A DNA stretch of 10,148 nt from Peronospora farinosa (Eukaryota > Oomycota > Peronosporomycetes > Peronosporales > Peronosporaceae): NCBI GenBank assembly GCA_947646735.1, contig CANTFK010000061.1, positions 1 through 10,148 on the forward strand, given 5' to 3'. Positions 6,415 through 10,148 of this stretch are shown piece by piece; within the stretch, counting starts at the first letter, position 1; each line of letters starts with the position of its first letter. The notes beneath the pieces are model-generated. The model saw nothing but the letters and a program-made list of their open reading frames with translations. It was not told the origin of the DNA and did no database searches. The position numbers and the translations under genes are program-made.

Positions 6415-8108
6415 GTCGCTTCATCCGATTGGCCTCACGTCAGGGTCGTGAACGAACTCGCCACGACTAGTAGTCAACAGAGAGAGAGCGATGGCCCTCT
6501 GTGCGCAATATGTTCCGTTACACTGACGGAGCCACAGGACGAAGCGGTCGAACAGCGGTTCCCGCATACACAGACATCGGTCGAACAGGGGTTCCCGATG
6601 CACAACGAGGCGGTCGGACAGCGGTTCCCGCATACACAGACATCGGTCGAACAGGGTTTCCCGATTCACAACGAGGCGGTCGAACAGCGGTTCCCGCACA
6701 CACAGACATCGGTCTAACAGGGGTTCCCGATCAATTTCGAGGCGGTCGAGCAGGGGCTCCCGCGTACAAGCTTTTCGGCTGGTCAGAGGCTCTCGATCAA
6801 TATCGAGGCGGTCGAACAGGGGCCCCCGCAACCAAGTTACGCGGGCGACGACGAGCTTCCGCATCTGATTGACGAGAATGGACGAAATATGGATCCGCAT
6901 GAGACCGACGTGGTGGAGACAGAGCTCTCACGTCTAGAGGGGGGTACACCATCTTCTTGTGATAGCGACGTACCAGTCTCGAGTAGAGGCTCGAGACGCA
7001 AGAGAGAACGCAAGAAAGGAGCACGCCGATCACCGAGACGACTCAATTCACGTCAACATGCTGATGCATTTGATTCCGTAGTGACGGAATCCGTATGCGC
7101 GCTTGAATATGTAGAGGGATCCCCACATCGTGGCCGCTACATTGAGGTAGCAAGCCCACCGTGCACTGCTGCAGAGATCACATCTCTGTCAGACCTTTCA
7201 TGGAAAGACTTCCTTCACGACCTCAAGGCCGGCGACATCGAGTAAGTGTGCATCGTTTCAGACACCGAAGCATCCAGTAAAGAAGTTCTGGAGGCTCTTC
7301 CGAAGAGCGCCGAGCCTAAATCAGCGCGCGAAGAACGCTTCGCGACACAGTCTTGGGATGCTCTTCGTGCTTCGGGCAACCCTGTCTACGATATCGCTCG
7401 TGAGTATGCTGATATTTTTCCGGAGAAAATTCAAGCTGAGCTTCCGGCGGTTGGCGCATTGTGCACGCTTTCAACAAACTGAATGATGCCACGATCTCGA
7501 CTCAAACGCCTATCCATTAAAAGACATAATATTGAATACCATGTCCGGGAGAGAGTTCTACAGCGCCATAGATCTGACAGACGATTTCTATCAGATCCTC
7601 ATGAGGGATAGTGACGTTCTGTTCACTGCGGCCAGCACCCCAAGCGGTATTCTTTGGGAGTGGTTAGTCATGCCACAAGGTCTTAAGAACGCTCCAGCTA
7701 CGTTCAATCGGATGGTGACACAAGTACTTCGCCCACTTCGCGACTTTGCACCTAGCTACTTTGACGACATTTTTGTTCATAGCCGCGCTGAGCAAAAGCT
7801 CAGCGCTACGTAGGTACACCTTCGACACTTGAAGCAGGTGTTTCAAGCTATGCGCGAGAATAAATTGTATGCAAATATGAAGAAATGTGTCTTCTGCGCT
7901 CCCGAGATTCCAGTACTCGGTTGCTACGTTAGCAAGGAAGGTGCCCGCGCTAATCCTGAGTAGATCTCATCGATCTGTTCCTGGCCAACACCCAGAAACC
8001 AAACTGAATTACGTCAATGGCTCATATTACTTGCATAAGTGTACGGAGAATTATGCTGAGCTAATTCTGCCATTATTGACTTTGATTAAGAAAGACGCAG
8101 TATGGTTA
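6415..8108 (+). pseudogene. Ty3/gypsy pol fragment (spacer + reverse transcriptase), decayed
   Basis: Frame 1 from 6415 runs through in-frame 22-residue repeats (6541-6837), a basic region (RRKRERKKGARRSPRR near 6990), then SWKDFLHDLKAGDIE and EYADIFPEKIQAELPA. The reverse transcriptase follows in other frames: WRIVHAFNKLNDATI (frame 3, from 7452), then SAIDLTDDFYQIL, WLVMPQGLKNAPATFNRMV and the catalytic YFDD at 7757-7768 (frame 2), HLKQVFQAMRENKLYANMKK, and YLHKCTENYAELI up to 8108 (frame 3 again). Damage: TAA at 6715 and 7243, TAG at 7811 and 7961, a frame break at 7515-7516 (bases missing in one codon) and another near 8020. About 50-60 residues that family members have between AELPA and WRIVH are missing at about 7447. 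RNase H catalytic residues, integrase, gag and protease are absent. Non-functional; gypsy assignment is secure, the lineage is inferred. Confidence 0.9.
6541..6837 (+). repeat. In-frame 66-bp (22-residue) coding repeats
   Basis: Four 66-bp units (6541, 6607, 6673, 6739) and a partial fifth (6805) translate in the pol frame. The unit is EAVEQRFPHTQ followed by TSVEQGFPMHN. The two halves are themselves related (x-x-V-E-Q-x-F-P), giving an 11-residue period. Units 1-3 are nearly identical; unit 4 is diverged (GLPRTSFSAGQ). A TAA sits in unit 3 at 6715-6717 where the other units have GAA. Because the period is a multiple of three, the frame was kept during expansion. Confidence 0.8.
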
Positions 8109-8591
8109 TGTGGTGGAGTGGATTCTCAAACGACGTGAGAGAACCATAGACACACACAGCGCCGGACTGCCGACTTACGGAGGGGGTACCCCGATACCGC
8201 GTCGCGTAAACCTTGGTACTTACCATAGGTACCCGTCGGCTTGGCTGGTCTTGCTCCTCGTTAGACGCAGAAGACTTATAGACTTGGTCTTGTATGGAGG
8301 GACTTGGGGCCCACGAGTGGATATACTTCACTCGGACCCAGGGTTTCTTGGCTCAATCGACTGGGTCGAGAGCAATGCACCTGGTATTATGTACCCCTTC
8401 GGCGGCTAACGGTTTCGTGGTCCTTGGACCCCTTTCTCTTGTTCCCTGTAGGGAAATTGCTTCTGTAGCGGGTGTTGGGTGTTTGGACACTTACTTGAGA
8501 CCTCAGGCCAACTATCCTGAGGTTCAACTTTCGTAGCTTGAGCCGTTTAACACCTGCTGACGTCGGGGGCCAAAAGATATCCCGCTCGGAA
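8109..8591 (+). repeat. Truncated third copy of the long LTR
   Basis: Begins TGTGGTGGAGTGGATTCTC and follows the large LTR base by base with scattered substitutions and small indels through CGGAGGGGGTACCCCGATAC, the hairpin at 8495-8527 and ATCCCGCTCGGAAG. It then switches abruptly to copia sequence. It lies directly after the pol codons for KKDAVW-L, so it entered the gypsy fragment and defines the LTR boundary independently. The array part is missing. It is more diverged than the two sister LTRs are from each other, so it is older. Its strand is given as the window strand; a matching element would be transcribed on the opposite one. Confidence 0.8.
8495..8527. other. Conserved LTR hairpin, truncated copy
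   Basis: Arms ACCTCAGG and CCTGAGGT are intact (8500-8507, 8516-8523) with loop CCAACTAT. Many surrounding bases have changed, but the outer TTGA/TCAA pairing is retained and the bulged base is G instead of A. Confidence 0.65.
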
Positions 8592-8678
8592 GTGCATGTA
8601 GCAGTTTTAAGTCGTGTAGTTGTCTCCATCGAATCTGTCGATGGAGACCTTGGTGGACACGTCTTGCGGAGCGGACAT
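8592..8678 (-). pseudogene. Ty1/copia gag N-terminus, broken
   Basis: From the ATG at 8678 the minus strand reads MSAPQDVSTKVSIDRFDGDN, then YTT, a TAA stop at 8609-8607, then NCYMHF before homology ends at the junction with the truncated LTR. The F-D-G-D-N-Y-x-x-W pattern is typical of the N-terminus of copia-type Gag. The stop falls where the conserved Trp is expected, so it probably arose from TGG. Only about 28 codons remain. The coding sequence also forms an 11-bp perfect inverted repeat at 8622-8648. Confidence 0.65.
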
Positions 8679-8682
8679 CGTA

Positions 8683-8697
8683 CTTGGGCTCATAATC
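8683..8697 (-). other. Candidate copia primer-binding site (tRNA-Met anticodon arm)
   Basis: On the minus strand, directly after the LTR end ...CCATCA, the sequence is GATTATGAGCCCAAG. Its complement CTTGGGCTCATAATC looks like the anticodon arm of a methionine tRNA, with CAT as anticodon in the loop context TCATAA. Drosophila copia and yeast Ty5 are known to prime from an internal fragment (half tRNA) of initiator tRNA-Met. The placement next to the LTR and upstream of gag fits. Confidence 0.55.
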
Positions 8698-8991
8698 TGA
8701 TGGAAGGTATGAGGCTTGGGCGAAAGAGAGAAGGAAGTCTACACTTGAGGGTGAAGACGACTTGAGCTGAAGATGGTTATTTGGAAAGTGATTGATTTAT
8801 AGGTTCTTATTCTGCCTACTGATTTATATGTTGTCCACATATAAATCATGTCTTCCTATCAACTTACTCGTCTAATCATTTCCTACCGTCCATTCATTCT
8901 TATCCCTTCAATCATACGCGAGTAGCATTGGACCGGTTTCAGTAGACCGGTTCACGGTTATGAACCGTCGCTAAACCGATTACCCTCAACA
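8698..8991 (-). repeat. Ty1/copia LTR (about 294 bp)
   Basis: In minus orientation it starts TGTTGAGGGTAATCGG straight after the purine tract GAGGGGGCG and ends CCTTCCATCA just before the primer-binding site. TG...CA ends and this length are usual for copia LTRs. An AT-rich centre holds TATAAATC motifs and a perfect 12-bp inverted repeat at 8820-8848 (arm TGATTTATATGT). If the end were instead placed at the TTGAGGGT near 8745, the LTR would be about 245 bp; the primer-binding-site position favours 8698. Confidence 0.65.
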
Positions 8992-9000
8992 CGCCCCCTC
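8992..9000 (-). other. Copia polypurine tract
   Basis: Minus-strand GAGGGGGCG lies between the RNase H stop codon (TGA, 9001-8999) and the LTR start TGTTGAGGG. This compact arrangement is standard for copia elements. Confidence 0.7.
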
Positions 9001-9235
9001 AATGCGAAAACGCGTGAATGCCTAGCGCAGACGTCATTTCCTTCTGTCGTGGCCCCGGAAGTGCCTTCGTCAAGATGTCCGCGAGCATGATGGAAGTCTC
9101 GCAATACTGCAACTTGACTTCGCCGCGCTTGACTTCGTCACGGATGTGGTGATACTTGATGTCGATATGTTCTGCACGGCCATGGTTGACGGGATTCTTC
9201 GTCATTGTGGCGAAGTGAAGGAGTGAATTTCGCAA
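8999..9235 (-). pseudogene. Ty1/copia RNase H C-terminal end
   Basis: The minus strand encodes MTKNPVNHGRAEHIDIKYHH followed by IRDEVKRGEVKLQYCETSIM, then LADILTKALPGPRQKEM and the C-terminus LGIHAFSH. The HxDIKYHxIR and LADxLTK motifs mark the last part of copia RNase H. Convincing similarity begins near 9215; the residues up to 9235 do not look like the family, and the frame has a stop at 9259-9257, so the element is broken here. No reverse transcriptase or integrase is present on this side. The stop TGA runs into the polypurine tract. It is a remnant, not an expressed gene. Confidence 0.85.
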
Positions 9236-9609
9236 AGTGTGATCACATATTTTCGGTTAAGTCCGAAATGGCCAATATTAATGAGTCGCGATCTCGCGGC
9301 CAATATTGATGAGTCTCGATCTCGCAGAAAGGTTTCGAGATGACGTCAAATGGGATGGAAAACAGTGAATGGTGTGGTTTGCAGTTCTATGTGGGGTCAA
9401 ATATGGCCTAGAAACTACGCTATTGCGATCTCCAGTATTTCCGATGGCGATCCGCGTGAACGCGATCGCTAAGAAGGAGGATGGGTACATCCAAGTATGT
9501 GGAAGACGGTCTGGTGTGGATCACGTCGCTATGGAGGACTGGAATGGTGGACATGAAATGTCACATAGATGGACCATCTCACATGACCTGAGAAACGGTG
9601 AAGAGGATA
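9236..9609. other. Unassigned interval
   Basis: No convincing gene. Open frames here lack motifs and are short. The interval has GATC/CGATC words that become denser towards the right, grading into the next satellite. The only clear structure is the 28-bp duplication at 9270-9325. It may be degraded satellite or retrotransposon sequence. Confidence 0.5.
9270..9325. repeat. Tandem duplication, 2 x 28 bp
   Basis: GGCCAATATTAATGAGTCGC plus GATCTCGC (9270-9297) is followed directly by a second copy (9298-9325) with two substitutions. No further copies are seen. Confidence 0.8.
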
Positions 9610-9610
9610 A

Positions 9611-10072
9611 GTCGTGATCCGGCGGATCGCGATCCGATGCTAATGTGGAAGAGCAGATTAAACAAATTTCGTGGAGTGGAGATCGCGATCCAAGTTATGC
9701 GGACCACACATCCAGTATCGATCGCGATCCAAGGTAAAGCGCGATCCAAGATTGAGCGCGATCCAAGGTAGAGCGCGATCCGACTCAGAACCGCGATCCG
9801 ACTCAGAACCACGATCCGAATCGAATCAGAACCGCGATCCAAGGCTGAGCGCGGACTAAGGCTGAGCGCGATCCAAGGTAGAGCGCGATCCGACTCAGAA
9901 CCGCGTATAGCGCGATCCGACTCAGAATCGCGATCCAACGTAGACACGCGATCCGACCTAGATCGCGATCCAACTCACAAGGATTACGCATAATGGATCG
10001 ACCACGATCCTGAGCTGATACGCGATCTGATCGGATCGCGATCCAAGGATAAGGCAAAATCGCCGATGGATC
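9611..10072. repeat. GCGATCC minisatellite, two unit types
   Basis: Loose GCGATCC words begin at about 9611, and a regular array runs from about 9720 to 9985. Type A is 17 bp, GCGATCCAAGGTAGAGC; type B is 18 bp, GCGATCCGACTCAGAACC. The order A-A-A-B-B-(B variant)-A-A-A-B recurs, suggesting a higher-order unit. Translations rich in S-R-S-D / I-A-L-S repeats are artefacts. Confidence 0.85.
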
Positions 10073-10093
10073 GGGATGGCAAAGGCATTTGGG

Positions 10094-10129
10094 GTGGACC
10101 ACATATCGAGATTTGATTTTTTCTGAAAG
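10094..10129. repeat. Shared 36-bp block, second copy
   Basis: GTGGACCACATATCGAGATT then TGATTTTTTCTGAAAG matches 5746-5780. It ends exactly where an LTR of the TGTGGTGGAGTGG family begins. Confidence 0.65.
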
Positions 10130-10148
10130 TGTGGTGGAGTGGAGTTCA
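10130..10148 (+). repeat. Start of another LTR-family copy, cut by window end
   Basis: TGTGGTGGAGTGGAGTTCA: the first 14 bases equal the LTR start at 3158 and 8109. The window ends before the internal landmarks, so which family member it is cannot be told. Confidence 0.6.

Noticed and set aside
6271..6540. The start of the 148-codon frame as a gene start upstream of the gypsy fragment
   Set aside because: The first 48 or so codons lie inside the inverted LTR relative; the pol homology begins only after the junction at 6415.
6715..8609. Repeat-induced point mutation as the cause of the stops
   Set aside because: Most stops need changes other than C to T (GAA to TAA, and probably GAG or AAG to TAG). 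Only one or two fit C-to-T or G-to-A, so ordinary decay explains them.
8683..8704. Possible tRNA gene fragment (CTTGGGCTCATAATCTGATG)
   Set aside because: Only an anticodon-arm-like stretch is present, with no acceptor, D or T arms. Its place between LTR and gag fits a primer-binding site better.
9671..9680. GTGGAGTGGA, possible further LTR terminus
   Set aside because: Only 9-10 bases, missing the leading TGTG, and the following sequence is satellite; too short to call.

Overview
This looks like repeat-dense, gene-free nuclear DNA from an oomycete, probably of the Phytophthora / downy-mildew group. That assignment rests on two degraded retrotransposon coding fragments: a Ty3/gypsy reverse transcriptase with the YFDD box and a Ty1/copia RNase H C-terminus with the K-N-P-V-N-H-G-R-A-E-H-I-D stretch. 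Both resemble oomycete families as I remember them; no search was run. I found no intact host gene, tRNA or rRNA.

Layout. (1) 1-134 and 5464-5745 are one tandem repeat rich in GATCG. It is interrupted by a 5.3-kb insertion at 135-5459, bracketed by the direct repeat CAAG. (2) The insertion is a non-autonomous LTR retrotransposon read on the minus strand. Its LTRs are very long (2275 and 2302 bp) and flank a 748-bp interior with a candidate tRNA primer-binding site, a candidate polypurine tract and a broken gag-like remnant. Each LTR carries three different minisatellite arrays (units of about 18, 8 and 22 bp). The sister LTRs differ by only about four substitutions in their first 720 bp, yet their lengths differ by 126, 8, 185 and 24 bp, three of these inside the arrays. 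(3) 5781-6414 is a diverged, array-free relative of this LTR in inverted orientation. (4) 6415-8108 is a decayed Ty3/gypsy pol fragment (22-residue repeat spacer, then reverse transcriptase) with four in-frame stops, frameshifts and an internal deletion. (5) 8109-8591 is a truncated LTR copy inserted into that pol fragment. (6) 8592-9235 is a minus-strand Ty1/copia segment in the order RNase H end, polypurine tract, one LTR, primer-binding site, gag start. (7) 9236-9609 is unassigned and holds a 28-bp duplication. (8) 9611-10072 is a GCGATCC minisatellite. It is followed by a 36-bp block also seen at 5746-5780, and then by the first 19 bp of another LTR of the TGTGGTGGAGTGG family.

The observations most worth following are: the array-bearing LTR element with its 4-bp target duplication; a hairpin in all four LTR relatives whose stem shows three compensatory pair changes; the single-LTR copia junction; and the in-frame 11/22-residue repeats ahead of the gypsy reverse transcriptase. 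Nothing here suggests an expressed multi-gene system; the window is a nest of mobile elements and satellites.
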